Positions 1-9,562 of a stretch of 64,000 nucleotides of DNA are shown here, in pieces. Position numbers and translations under genes: made by a program. Location: the NCBI GenBank assembly GCA_937959265.1, contig CALGMA010000020.1, forward strand, positions 82,473-146,472, in the 5' to 3' direction. How positions within the stretch are numbered: position 1 is the first letter of the stretch; the number at the start of each line of letters is the position of its first letter. The DNA is from an uncultured Anaerolineae bacterium (GTDB lineage: Bacteria; Chloroflexota; Anaerolineae; J036; Brachytrichaceae). Below the pieces are notes generated by a model. The model was not told the DNA's origin, searched no databases, and was given only the letters and a program-made list of their open reading frames with translations.

Positions 1-788
1 GGTGCGAGGCTCTCGCCGGCGCGCCGCAGATCTTCGGCCTGCTGTTGGGCGGCTTGGTCGTTCAACGCGTCGAGCTGCGACTGTGCCTCGTTGATCGCGG
101 CCAGTGCTTCCTCCGGGGTGATGTTTGGGTCTTCCAGCTTGCGGCGCGCCTCGTCTAGCGCCTGGATAGCAGCCTGCTTTTGTGCATCGCTCAGCGCCGA
201 GTGCTCGATCATCTGTTTGGCCTGCTCTAGTTGCTCGATCTGTTGTGCGATCGTCTGGCGCAGTTGCTCACGCTGAGCCAACACTTGCTGTTGCGGGTTG
301 GGCAGGAGGATAGCGATGACCAAGGCGATTAGGAAGACGAGCGAGACGATAGCGTCGCGTCGCGAGACGCACAGCGGCATGAGCTTGCGCGCGTCCACGC
401 TTTCGATGACGCGATCAGCGTCCCGGCGCTGTATGTTGCGGATCAAATCGTTCCTGACGCTAAGGTTGCCTTCGCTGATCTCGAGTGCGGTGGAAGTCCG
501 CTCCTGCAGGCCGAAGCGTTGATCGAAGGTGCGCGCCCACTGCATCGGTGGCGTGCGCGCATGCCGCAGCCATGGATAGACGAGCGCACCCATCAGGCCG
601 GTGACGGCCAGCGCGATGGACAACCCGATGAGCGTCGCCGTGCTCATGAGTGGGAACACGCGTGAAGCAAGGGCGATCAGCAGGGCGATGCCCAAGCCGC
701 ATGCCAGCCCGAAAAAGACCAGGCCGACGCTGTGTTGCAGGCGCGCCCGACGCGACCACGCCCGGATACTTTCTTTCAGTTCATCCAT
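1..788 (-). CDS. Membrane-anchored coiled-coil hypothetical protein (C-terminus runs off the window)
   Basis: Reverse-strand reading from ATG at 788 (MDELKESIRAWSRRARLQHSVGLVFFGLACGLG...) stays open to position 1; two hydrophobic segments, then a Gln/Ala-rich helical part (EEALAAINEAQSQLDALNDQAAQQQ). Confidence 0.6.
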   Translation of the reverse strand, partial: MDELKESIRAWSRRARLQHSVGLVFFGLACGLGIALLIALASRVFPLMSTATLIGLSIALAVTGLMGALVYPWLRHARTPPMQWARTFDQRFGLQERTSTALEISEGNLSVRNDLIRNIQRRDADRVIESVDARKLMPLCVSRRDAIVSLVFLIALVIAILLPNPQQQVLAQREQLRQTIAQQIEQLEQAKQMIEHSALSDAQKQAAIQALDEARRKLEDPNITPEEALAAINEAQSQLDALNDQAAQQQAEDLRRAGESLA

Positions 789-843
789 CGTCCTCGCCGG
801 CGCATCAACGCGGTGGCGATATCCTCCTTCATCATCCCACACT

Positions 844-1260
844 TCATCTGCTGCGCTGCTCGCCGGTGCCGCTCAGCCATTCGATGCACCGGCGTGCCCA
901 TACGAATGGCCGCTCTTGACGTGCCCCTAGCAGACTCATCACGCTTCTGATGACGTGGTTGTGACTTACCCAGTTCCGCACACGCGCCGAACTGCGGGCG
1001 AAGCAGAAAAGTGCGACCAGCGCGAATGGCCACACCGGCATGATCGGCGTAATCGCGCCGATGCCGGCCAGGCCCAGCGCACCGAATCCGGCGAAGACCA
1101 CCAGCGTGCGCTTGACGGGATGCGTGACCGGCGTGATGTAAATCGGCTGGTGGTTCGCCGGGTCGGTGTGATGCTTGATCTCGCGCATCAGCTCGCCGAA
1201 GAGCTGTTCGATCGGATGTTGCTTTCTGGTAACTCGCTTGCGATCCTCGCTCATCTTCAT
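844..1260 (-). CDS. DUF454/YbaN-like small membrane protein
   Basis: PVKRTLVVFAGFGALGLAGIGAITPIMPVWPFALVALFCFARSS matches the DUF454 pattern; start chosen at internal Met (MKMSEDRKR). Confidence 0.7.
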   Translation of the reverse strand: MKMSEDRKRVTRKQHPIEQLFGELMREIKHHTDPANHQPIYITPVTHPVKRTLVVFAGFGALGLAGIGAITPIMPVWPFALVALFCFARSSARVRNWVSHNHVIRSVMSLLGARQERPFVWARRCIEWLSGTGEQRSR

Positions 1261-1316
1261 CCAAACACTCGCACGTTCCTGTGAACGTCTGCTGAGAGAA
1301 CGCTTGGCCGCTCTAC

Positions 1317-1976
1317 TTAGCTTAGCAAGTCGGGATGAGAATCCGGTGAGAGTGGGAAGGTGCGCACGGCCATCCAGCATTGTCCGTCGCGGTAGTCGTA
1401 GTACTTCGTGCGCAGCAGGGTCAGGCGCGACGATGCCAGCCCACCGGTCAGCAACGCATTGTGCAGCCGGATCGAGCGATAGTAATGCGGTGATAGCTCG
1501 CTCACTGCTGCTGTATGGCGTGGGCTGGTTCGCCAATGCTCGATGCCCTCCATGCTGCGCATCATGACCAGGTTAGCCCAGTTGCCATCGGGCAGTTGCA
1601 TAGAGCTGTAGCTGAGCAGGTAAGGCTGATCGGTCAGTTCGACGATGAGCGCGTCGTCTACTTCCTCCATCTCCTGCACGAATGATGGAGCGAGGGCGGC
1701 GCGCTTCTGACCACAGAAGCCCACCACAGCCAGTGCTTGGGCGTCCAGGAGCGTGGTGCGATCGGTGACGATGATGCGGTGCTGGCGTCTGTCCGGCTCG
1801 CGCAGGTAGAGGTGGCTGCCGGCGGCCAATCCGGCGTTGTCTTGTATGATCCGATGCAGGCGTCCGCACATGTATTCCAGCGTGGCCAGGTCGCGCCAAC
1901 TGTGCTCGGGATCGCTGAACGGGCGATCGGGGATATGTTCGGCTGGGTCGAGGTGAATGAAACGGTCGAGTGACAT
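1317..1976 (-). CDS. Hypothetical protein
   Basis: Open reading frame MSLDRFIHLDPAEHIPDRPFSDPEHSWRD..., divergent from the downstream FAD/GcvT gene. Confidence 0.5.
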   Translation of the reverse strand: MSLDRFIHLDPAEHIPDRPFSDPEHSWRDLATLEYMCGRLHRIIQDNAGLAAGSHLYLREPDRRQHRIIVTDRTTLLDAQALAVVGFCGQKRAALAPSFVQEMEEVDDALIVELTDQPYLLSYSSMQLPDGNWANLVMMRSMEGIEHWRTSPRHTAAVSELSPHYYRSIRLHNALLTGGLASSRLTLLRTKYYDYRDGQCWMAVRTFPLSPDSHPDLLS

Positions 1977-2000
1977 GGTGCGATTTGAAGTGAGAATGTT

Positions 2001-2029
2001 TTGACTGCTCCTCGTGTTCGGAAAATAAT
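2001..2029 (+). promoter_or_regulatory. Candidate promoter TTGACT-17 bp-AATAAT
   Basis: -35 TTGACT 2001-2006, 17-bp spacer, -10 AATAAT 2024-2029; ATG of next gene at 2037. Confidence 0.5.
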
Positions 2030-2036
2030 CTCGCAC

Positions 2037-4553
2037 ATGGAATATCCATCGCGAGTAAGACTCGTCATCGTTGGCGCCGGCATTGTGGGCAGCAGCGCGG
2101 CATACCATCTCACCCGGCTGGGCTGGCACGACATCCTAATTTTGGACAAAGGTGACTTTTTTGAAAACCCCGGTTCCACCTCCCATGCGCCGGGCGGCGT
2201 CGTTGGGCTCAGCCACTCCAGGCTGCTCACCCAGATGGCGCAATACTCGAGCGATCTGTATCGTCGCCTCAAACCCTGGTCCCCGAATCGCAACAGCTTC
2301 AACGCAGTGGGCGGCCTGGAGATCGCGATCTCGCAGCGCCGCCTGAACGACCTGAAGCGGCTGCACGCCGAGGGCAAGAGCTTTGGCGCCGAGTCGCATT
2401 TGCTCTCGCCGCACGAGGCCGCCGCAAAGCTGCCGCTGCTCGACCCGCAACGCATCGCCGGCGCATTGTTCGTGCCCAAGAGCGCCATCATCGCCGGCAC
2501 GCACGTAAACGGCGCGCTGCAGCGCGATGCCGCTGCGACTGGCGGCGCTACGTTCATCGGCCATACCGAGGTGTTGGACATCGAGGTGATGGATGGCCGG
2601 GTCGTCGCCGTCCGCACCAACAATCCTGAGCTGCCGCGCATCGCATGCGAGGCAGTGTTGTTGTGCACCAACATCTGGGGGCCCGTGCTGGGTGACAAGC
2701 TCGGCGTGCCGCTCCCGCTGTTGGCGTTTGAACACCAGTATGTGGTGACCACGCCGGTAGACGCACTGGCGCAGTTCGACCCAAACAACAAGGATCACGA
2801 GATTGTCTTCCCCACGGCCCGCGAGCTAGACTCGGCAATCTATTTCCGCCAGCACTGGAACTGCTACGGCGTGGGCAGCTATTGGCACACGCCCCGGCCG
2901 GTGCGTGCTCAAGATGTGGGCGATAGCGCGCTGCGTCCATTCACGCCGGAGGATTTCAAGAACGCGTGGGCGCAGGTGACGACGCTGCTGCCGGCGTTGT
3001 GTAAAGCGCAACTTTCGCGCGCGTTCAACGGTATGTTTGCCTTTCCTGTGGATGGCATGCCGATCATGGGCGAGGCGAACGTGCGTGGCCTGTGGACCGC
3101 GGTTGGCTCGTGGATCACCCACGCCGGCGGGGTGGGTAAGTCCATCGCAGAGTGGATGACGTACGGTGAAGGCGCGACTGAATGGGATATGCGGCAGGTG
3201 CATCTACACCGCTTCCATCGCTTCCAATCTACACGTGCCTATATTGATGCGATTTGCAACAAGAACTATGCTGAGTTGTACCACATCGTTCATCCACGCC
3301 AGCCGCTCTCGAAGCCGCGCAATATCCGGCTATCTCCCTTTCATGCGCGTTGGCAGGCACTGGGCGCGGTCTTCGCGCCGTTCGCCGGCCTGGAGCTACC
3401 GAACTGGTGCGAAGAGAATGCGCGCCTGCTGGAAAGGTATGACGCGTGTATTCCGGAGCGAACGGGTTGGGCTGCAGAGCACTGGTCGCGCATCCAGGGC
3501 GCTGAGCATCTGGCGACGCGTGAGGGGGTGGCGCTCTTCGACCTCACCGGCCTTTCGATCTTCGAGGTGAGCGGCAAGAGTGCGTTGGCGTTCGTGAATT
3601 GGTTGTGCAGCAACCAGATGAATGTGTTGCCCGGTCGTGTGGTCTATACCTGCTGGCTCACGCCGGTCGGCGGCGTGCGGCGCGATTTGGCAGTCGTGCG
3701 CTTGCGCGAAGACTGTTTCTGGATGTTCGTGGGCGAGGGCACGCGGCCGCAAGACTGGGACTGGGTAGTGCGACAGTGGGAACGCGCCTGCGAGATGTCG
3801 GGCGACTTTGCCGCGGTCGAGCTGAGTGACCTCTCGGACGTCTATGCTGCGCTCGGCCTGTGGGGTCCGAGCGCGCGCCAGGTGTTGTGCAAGGTGACGC
3901 ACGCGGACGTGAGTAATGCGGCCTTCCCATATTTCACTGGCCGTTGGATTGAGATCGGCTATGCGCCGGTATTGGCGCTGCGTGTGTCATATGCCGGCGA
4001 GCTAGGTTGGGAGCTGCACATGCCGGTGGATCAAGCGCTGCAGGTCTGGGATGCGCTGTGGGAGGCCGGCCAGTCCGAAGGCATCATCGGCGCGGGTATG
4101 GGCGCGTTTGACTCGCTGCGCTTGGAGAAAGGTTACCGGCTGTGGGGCGCCGATGTAGATGCTGAGCGCATACCATACGAAGCCGGCCTGGGCTGGACGG
4201 TGAAGCTGGACAAGCCGGCGTTCGTCGGTCGCGAGGCGTGCTTGAAGTTCAAGGCGAACGGTGCGCCGGGCCGGATGTTGCGCTGCTTGACTTTGGACGA
4301 TCCATCGGCAGCGGTGATGGGCATGGAGCCGATCTTCTCCTCCGCGGCGCTGTCCGGCAGCCGTGCCGTTGGCTACGTGACCAGCACCAACTATGGCTAC
4401 AGCGTGGGCAAGCACATCGCCTATGGCTACTTGCCGGCAGCGCATGCGGCGATCGGCTCGAAGGTCACGATCGAGTACTTCGGCGAACGGCTGCCGGCAA
4501 CGGTGAGCGACGACCCGCAATTCGATCCGGCGATGATGCGGCTGAAAGCGTGA
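2037..4553 (+). CDS. FAD-dependent oxidoreductase with C-terminal GcvT-like domain (dimethylglycine/sarcosine dehydrogenase-like)
   Basis: N-terminal VRLVIVGAGIVGSSAAYHL dinucleotide-binding motif; C-terminal aminomethyltransferase-like region (GVALFDLTGLSIFEVSG..., GMGAFDSLRLEKGYRLWGADVD). Confidence 0.85.
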   Translation: MEYPSRVRLVIVGAGIVGSSAAYHLTRLGWHDILILDKGDFFENPGSTSHAPGGVVGLSHSRLLTQMAQYSSDLYRRLKPWSPNRNSFNAVGGLEIAISQRRLNDLKRLHAEGKSFGAESHLLSPHEAAAKLPLLDPQRIAGALFVPKSAIIAGTHVNGALQRDAAATGGATFIGHTEVLDIEVMDGRVVAVRTNNPELPRIACEAVLLCTNIWGPVLGDKLGVPLPLLAFEHQYVVTTPVDALAQFDPNNKDHEIVFPTARELDSAIYFRQHWNCYGVGSYWHTPRPVRAQDVGDSALRPFTPEDFKNAWAQVTTLLPALCKAQLSRAFNGMFAFPVDGMPIMGEANVRGLWTAVGSWITHAGGVGKSIAEWMTYGEGATEWDMRQVHLHRFHRFQSTRAYIDAICNKNYAELYHIVHPRQPLSKPRNIRLSPFHARWQALGAVFAPFAGLELPNWCEENARLLERYDACIPERTGWAAEHWSRIQGAEHLATREGVALFDLTGLSIFEVSGKSALAFVNWLCSNQMNVLPGRVVYTCWLTPVGGVRRDLAVVRLREDCFWMFVGEGTRPQDWDWVVRQWERACEMSGDFAAVELSDLSDVYAALGLWGPSARQVLCKVTHADVSNAAFPYFTGRWIEIGYAPVLALRVSYAGELGWELHMPVDQALQVWDALWEAGQSEGIIGAGMGAFDSLRLEKGYRLWGADVDAERIPYEAGLGWTVKLDKPAFVGREACLKFKANGAPGRMLRCLTLDDPSAAVMGMEPIFSSAALSGSRAVGYVTSTNYGYSVGKHIAYGYLPAAHAAIGSKVTIEYFGERLPATVSDDPQFDPAMMRLKA

Positions 4554-4561
4554 AGTGGCGC

Positions 4562-4609
4562 TTGACAGCTCAAGTTCGTCATTGTAGTATTGTCATGACA
4601 TTACAACAA
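4562..4609 (+). promoter_or_regulatory. Promoter (TTGACA-17-TAGTAT) overlapped by a 28-bp inverted repeat, candidate GntR operator
   Basis: TTGACA 4562-4567, TAGTAT 4585-4590; inverted repeat TTGTAGTATTGTCA|TGACATTACAACAA at 4582-4609, 12 of 14 pairs matched. Confidence 0.65.
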
Positions 4610-4615
4610 AGTGAC

Positions 4616-5341
4616 ATGGTGATCGATCGCAATTCCCCTGTTCCGCTCTACTACCAGCTCAAGCAGCAGATGCTGGAGAAGATCGAGAAGGGCGAATGGA
4701 AGCCCGGCGACAGCGTGCCGACCGAGCAGGAGCTACAGCAGAGCTACAACCTCAGCCGGACGACCGTGCGTCAGGCGCTGGCCGAGATGGTGATGGAGGG
4801 CCGGCTGACCCGCCAGCGCGGGCGGGGCACCTACGTCGCCCAGCCCAAGTTCCAACACGACCCGCTGCGCCATCGCGGGATTGGGCAGTATTTGCTGGAG
4901 CAGGGGCTGACGCCCGGCTGGAAGGTGCTTGACGAGCGTCACATCGCTGCGCCGGCTGAAATTGCCGCCTCGCTCTACCTGCCGCGCAACGCGCGCGTGT
5001 ACTGCTTGCAGCGCTTACGCTTGGCCAGCGAAGAGCCGATCGGTTACCTGGTCTCGTATGTGCCCGAGGCGCTGGCCGAGGCGATTGACCGCAGCGCGCT
5101 GGACAAAGGCGGCTCGACCGACTACCTCAAGCGCCTGCCGCAGATGGGCGATTACTGCGTTGAGCGCTCCATCGAAGCAGTCGCGGCTGGCGAGCCGGAG
5201 TCCAAGCTGCTGCGCGTCAAGCGCGGCACGCCGATGCTGTCCATCGAGCGGCTGATCTTGGCGCGCGATGGCATGCCGATTGAATTTTTGAGGGCGCGCT
5301 ATCGCGGCGACCGCATGAAATACCAAATCAATTGCTCATGA
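4616..5341 (+). CDS. GntR family transcriptional regulator with UTRA-like effector domain
   Basis: PLYYQLKQQMLEKIEKGEWKPGDSVPTEQELQQSYNLSRTTVRQALAEMVMEGRLTRQRGRGTYVA winged-helix motif; UTRA-type C-terminus. Confidence 0.9.
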   Translation: MVIDRNSPVPLYYQLKQQMLEKIEKGEWKPGDSVPTEQELQQSYNLSRTTVRQALAEMVMEGRLTRQRGRGTYVAQPKFQHDPLRHRGIGQYLLEQGLTPGWKVLDERHIAAPAEIAASLYLPRNARVYCLQRLRLASEEPIGYLVSYVPEALAEAIDRSALDKGGSTDYLKRLPQMGDYCVERSIEAVAAGEPESKLLRVKRGTPMLSIERLILARDGMPIEFLRARYRGDRMKYQINCS

Positions 5342-5817
5342 ATCGGACGGCTAATGCGCAGCTTGTAAACATGACCATGCGAGACTACGGCACACCGCAA
5401 CTCAAGCCCTATCAGTGCTTCATGGGGCGTTGGGAGGGCTTGTGCAAGACCTTCGGCCCGGACGGCGTGTTCATCGAGTCCACCGCCGTGCACATGGACG
5501 TGTACTGGACAGCCGAGGACACATGGCATCTGCACGAGGATTTCGAGAACCTCTACGGCATCGGCCGGCAGGTGTATGACAGCGACTTCCGCGTTGTGGG
5601 CAAGAACTGCTATGCGGAGAACGATCTGATCAAAGTCGTCGGCACCGAGCTTACGCCCTACAACTACAACTTCATCATTGATAGCGCCGTCACCCAGTCC
5701 ATCGTCTTCAACAACCATTACTTCCTCGACCCCAACACGCGCCGGATCATCACGCACAAAATGCGCGACGGCAAGACAACCGTCTTCCAGATACAGGATT
5801 TCGTCCGAGTCGGCTAG
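5338..5817 (+). CDS. Lipocalin-like (DUF3598-type) protein
   Basis: Begins with FMGRWEGLCKTFGPDGVFIEST (GxWxG...F..DG), beta-rich; ATGA overlap with the GntR stop. Confidence 0.55.
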   Translation: MNRTANAQLVNMTMRDYGTPQLKPYQCFMGRWEGLCKTFGPDGVFIESTAVHMDVYWTAEDTWHLHEDFENLYGIGRQVYDSDFRVVGKNCYAENDLIKVVGTELTPYNYNFIIDSAVTQSIVFNNHYFLDPNTRRIITHKMRDGKTTVFQIQDFVRVG

Positions 5818-5840
5818 GCCAAAGTCTGTCAACGCAAGCC

Positions 5841-6653
5841 ATGATCGTCCAGTCTGCTCCCCTCGGTTCGCCGCACTTCGTGATCACCCAGGTGGATCAC
5901 GCGCGGTTCAGCGGGCAATTTGCGCGCGCGTTTGGCAATTCGCGATTCGCCGCGCCGCAGCCGCATGAACTGATGGCCTATGTGACGGCGCATCACGACG
6001 AGGGGTGGGCTGCGGTGGACGCTGCGCCGAAGCACGACCCGCGCACCGGTCTGCCTTATCACCTGACGCAAACGCCGATGCCCGACCTGCTGCGCACCGG
6101 CGCCGGCTCGCCCGATTTCAACCAGCGTCATCATCCCTTCTGCGGGCTGCTCTCCTCGATGCATACCTACGGCCTATATCACGGCCGATATGGCCTGAGC
6201 GACAAAATCGTTATCAACATGGTGCCGCCGGAATATCAAGCAGACGCGCGGCGCATGTTGCAGGGTGAGCTGGAGCGCCAAGCATCGCTGAAGGCGCAAC
6301 TCCGCAGCCATCCCGAGACGGCTAAGTGGGCGAGCGACGCATTCCTGTTCCGTTGCTACAAGCTGTTGCAGTTCTTCGACATGCTCGCCCTCTATTTCAA
6401 CACGACTCATGTCACCCAGCGATTACCGGCGACGCTGACGCATGTGCCGGCCGGTCCGAATGACGACGTAGACATCACGATCACGCCCGTCGGCGATGCC
6501 TACGCGCTCTCGCCTTTTCCGTTTGCCGAGAGCGGCATGACCTTCTGGTGCGAGGGGCGCTATCTCAGCCCACGCGCCGAAGAGACCGATTGGGGTGCCG
6601 TGATGCGCGAGACGCCATGCGAGCGCGAAACGGTGAAATTGATCGCGCAGTGA
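5841..6653 (+). CDS. DUF3891-like protein
   Basis: HHDEGWAAVDAAPKHDPRTGLPYHLTQTP and FCGLLSSMHTYGLYHGRYG resemble the DUF3891 family. Confidence 0.65.
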   Translation: MIVQSAPLGSPHFVITQVDHARFSGQFARAFGNSRFAAPQPHELMAYVTAHHDEGWAAVDAAPKHDPRTGLPYHLTQTPMPDLLRTGAGSPDFNQRHHPFCGLLSSMHTYGLYHGRYGLSDKIVINMVPPEYQADARRMLQGELERQASLKAQLRSHPETAKWASDAFLFRCYKLLQFFDMLALYFNTTHVTQRLPATLTHVPAGPNDDVDITITPVGDAYALSPFPFAESGMTFWCEGRYLSPRAEETDWGAVMRETPCERETVKLIAQ

Positions 6654-6704
6654 AGCAGGATACAAGAAGCTAAGCAGGAAGCGCAAAGCTAAGCGCTTGA
6701 ACCG

Positions 6705-7586
6705 ATGACGCTTTCACTCTTCGGCCAGTGGATTGGCAACGCCGAGGTGTTCGCCGGCGATGGCCGCTTCGTTGGGAACGGCATGGACATGCGTCGCGTC
6801 CAGCAGGTGGACGATTGCCGTGCGCGCATTGATGTCGCGTTCATCGGCCCGTTTAAGGTCAGCGGCCACTACTTCATCCGCGACCGCGGCGATCATCGCA
6901 TTTACGAGGGGCCGGTCAACGTCGGCTATGCCGAGACGCTGTGTGAGGGCGTGGTGGATGCGCATGCCTACTGGCCGGCGCTGGGTCTGAGCCAGCGCTT
7001 CATGCTGGCCGTGTTGCCCGACGGCGATACCCAGGCGTCCCTTGCCCTGATGTCGCGCGGCGATCAACTGGTCTATGTCGTGGTCGGCCAGAACCGGCGC
7101 GTGGTTGGCGAGGCGGGATTGCCGGAGCTGGTGTGCGGCACGTCGCTTGACCTGGCCGATGACCCCACGGCTGGCCGCTCGGTGATGCTCCTGCATCGCC
7201 AAGGCGCTTGGCAGGGAGAGCTGATTGCATTGGATGCGCAGCGTCGCCTGACCGGACGGGTGGCCTATTGTGAATCGTTCTTCGCCGATGGCCGCGTCGT
7301 GATGGAGGGTGGGCGTTTCGACCCGACGCGCCGTGAGTTCTGCCTGAAAACCAACGGCTGGCAGGCCTGGACGACGCCTGATTGTGAGGTCGCCGGCAGT
7401 TGCGGCCTGGCCGGCGGACGCGCTTCTCACGGCTATTTCCATCATCTGCCGGTTCAGTTGCGCGTCTGGCGCCGCGAAGTCGTCACGCTCGACGGGACGC
7501 GCAAGGTGTTGCTGCAGCATTGGTATCGCGGCGGGGAGCGCATCGGCAGCGAGTTCGGCGTGCTCGCGTTCAGCCCTGGAGGATGA
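6705..7586 (+). CDS. Lipocalin-like protein, YxGPxxxG-motif family
   Basis: LFGQWIGNAEVFAGDGRFVGNG start motif; YEGPVNVGYAETLCEG shared with neighbours. Confidence 0.5.
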   Translation: MTLSLFGQWIGNAEVFAGDGRFVGNGMDMRRVQQVDDCRARIDVAFIGPFKVSGHYFIRDRGDHRIYEGPVNVGYAETLCEGVVDAHAYWPALGLSQRFMLAVLPDGDTQASLALMSRGDQLVYVVVGQNRRVVGEAGLPELVCGTSLDLADDPTAGRSVMLLHRQGAWQGELIALDAQRRLTGRVAYCESFFADGRVVMEGGRFDPTRREFCLKTNGWQAWTTPDCEVAGSCGLAGGRASHGYFHHLPVQLRVWRREVVTLDGTRKVLLQHWYRGGERIGSEFGVLAFSPGG

Positions 7587-7589
7587 GCG

Positions 7590-8438
7590 ATGGCAGGCGA
7601 CGCCTTTCTTGGCTGCTGGCGGGTGACCGAGTATGTCTTTGACGACCTCGGCGCGCTTGTCGGCGTGAATTATCAGCAGCGCGAGCTGGAGCGCCTCGAT
7701 GAATCGCGTATCCGAGTGACGCAGCGCTGTCAACCGGACGCTATGTTGGCGCGGCATCCCATGGCGGCCTTCGCCGGCGAATGGGTCTTCGATCTCGCGC
7801 TCGAAGGCCGGACGCGTCGCTATCTCGGGCCGGACGTAGTGGGCGCCGCGGCGAGCTGGGGCAACAACGCGATGACCGGCCGCGGCGTTTGGCCGCGCTT
7901 CGGCCACAACTTCGTTTCGTGGTCGGTGATGCTGACCCCGCGACGGCAGTTGACCGGCGGGCGATTCTTCCGCGCCGGCGCGTGCATGGCGCACATCATC
8001 GGCGTCGGGCAGGCGCTGGCGCCCACAGACGAGTCGGCGGGTTATCCCTCGCTCGATCTCGCGGCCCGTCCGGAATCATTCGCGCGCGAATGGCGCGGCG
8101 CGCGGACGCGCTTTGACGCCGGGGGTGATTGCCTGGGCGAGGAGCCGTTAGCGCGCCGCTATCACGCGAACGGTTGGCGCGAGGACGATTGGCCGGTGGA
8201 GTGGACGGCCTGCGGCGATTATCTGCGCGTCGCTGGGTTCGGCCTGGATGCTGTGGCCCGGCGGGTGGGTCCGTCGTTCGAGCTGGAGGGCGCGCTGGCC
8301 AGCGGCGCCCAGGTCTCTATGCTCGAGGTCGTGGATGCGACGACGCGGACGCTGACCGGCATCCATCGCGTGATCGAAGCGGAACGCTTGCAGCGCGTGG
8401 CGGTGATCCGGCTAGGCGCTGTTGTGGAGGGAGAGTGA
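7590..8438 (+). CDS. Lipocalin-like protein, YxGPxxxG-motif family
   Basis: FLGCWRVTEYVFDDLGALVG start motif; YLGPDVVGAAASWGN. Confidence 0.5.
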   Translation: MAGDAFLGCWRVTEYVFDDLGALVGVNYQQRELERLDESRIRVTQRCQPDAMLARHPMAAFAGEWVFDLALEGRTRRYLGPDVVGAAASWGNNAMTGRGVWPRFGHNFVSWSVMLTPRRQLTGGRFFRAGACMAHIIGVGQALAPTDESAGYPSLDLAARPESFAREWRGARTRFDAGGDCLGEEPLARRYHANGWREDDWPVEWTACGDYLRVAGFGLDAVARRVGPSFELEGALASGAQVSMLEVVDATTRTLTGIHRVIEAERLQRVAVIRLGAVVEGE

Positions 8439-8439
8439 C

Positions 8440-9486
8440 ATGCTGAAAAACTTTTGGTGGCCGATCGAATTCAGCGAAGCCATCACGCGCGAACCGAAGC
8501 AGTTGCGCGTGATGGGCAAAGCGTTTTGGGCCTATCGCCAAACGAACGGTCAAGCGGTGATCATGCGCGACCTGGATATGGCTGCGCGCCGGCCGCTCGG
8601 CGCGGTGCGCGTCGAAGGCGATGACCTGATCGCCCAAGACGGCCGGCGCTACGCGCCGGATGGTTCGGCAAGCGAAGCGTATGCGCTGGCCTATCCGACG
8701 CAAGACCGCTACGGCTGGTGCTTCGTCTTCTTCGGCGACCTGCCGGAGTCTGAACGCATCCCCATCCCCAACTTGCCTTACATCGAGGACACCGCCACTT
8801 ACAAGGTCGTGCATGGCAACTTCGAGTGGAACGTGCACTACGCCCGCGCGCTGGAGAACGGCGTGGACGCTGCGCACACGCCGTTTGTGCATGGTGGCTC
8901 GTTCGGCAACCCGGACGAACCAGAAATTGAGGATTACCAAGTCGAATCTACTGAGACCAGCGCCATGGCGACGATCCATCTCAAGCCCACGCCGGCCAAG
9001 GGAATGTGGAGCCGCATCTACACCAGCAAGAAGCGCGACACGGTGGTGAAAACGGTCGTCGGCTGGTGGATGCCGAATATCTCCATCCTAGAAGTGCATC
9101 TGCCGTTGGGCACGCTGATGATCTACAACGCCCATGTGCCGGTGGATGACATGAAGACGGTGAGCAAATATATCGGCCTGCGCACCTTCTTCAAGGGCAG
9201 TTGGGCCGATAGCAACATGCACCAGCGCGTGATCAAGATTTTTAAGCAAGACCAGAAAGTGGTCGAGGCGCAGCGCCCGGAGATTCTGCCCTACGACTTG
9301 GGCGCCGAATTGCACGTGCGCAGCGACGCGATTCAGATCGCGTTCCGCAAGACCCGTCAGCATTTCTTCGACCGGGGCTGGGGGCTGTATCCGCGCGGCA
9401 AAGCGCAGGACGACATTGAAATCCCTTCGCCCTATCGGCTGGCGTTGCGCCGGGATGCTGCGCGTTTGGAGGGCGTGACTGCTTGA
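8440..9486 (+). CDS. Rieske-oxygenase-like protein: mononuclear Fe site retained, Rieske ligands absent
   Basis: MLKNFWWP start shared with the paralog at 10547; NGVDAAHTPFVH (D143, H146, H151) and FKQDQKVVEAQRP (D271) retained; Rieske region reads DLDMAARRPLG...DLIAQDGRRYAPDG with no CxH/CxxH. Confidence 0.85.
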   Translation: MLKNFWWPIEFSEAITREPKQLRVMGKAFWAYRQTNGQAVIMRDLDMAARRPLGAVRVEGDDLIAQDGRRYAPDGSASEAYALAYPTQDRYGWCFVFFGDLPESERIPIPNLPYIEDTATYKVVHGNFEWNVHYARALENGVDAAHTPFVHGGSFGNPDEPEIEDYQVESTETSAMATIHLKPTPAKGMWSRIYTSKKRDTVVKTVVGWWMPNISILEVHLPLGTLMIYNAHVPVDDMKTVSKYIGLRTFFKGSWADSNMHQRVIKIFKQDQKVVEAQRPEILPYDLGAELHVRSDAIQIAFRKTRQHFFDRGWGLYPRGKAQDDIEIPSPYRLALRRDAARLEGVTA

Positions 9487-9508
9487 GGGGGTAGGCAAGA
9501 CAGGGGGT

Positions 9509-9531
9509 GGGCGAAGGCACTGCCTTCGCCC
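9509..9531. repeat. Perfect inverted repeat GGGCGAAGGCA-C-TGCCTTCGCCC (hairpin)
   Basis: Direct reading; intergenic; not followed by a T-tract. Confidence 0.75.
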
Positions 9532-9562
9532 CCTTCCGGCTTACTTGAGGAATGTTGCGCCG

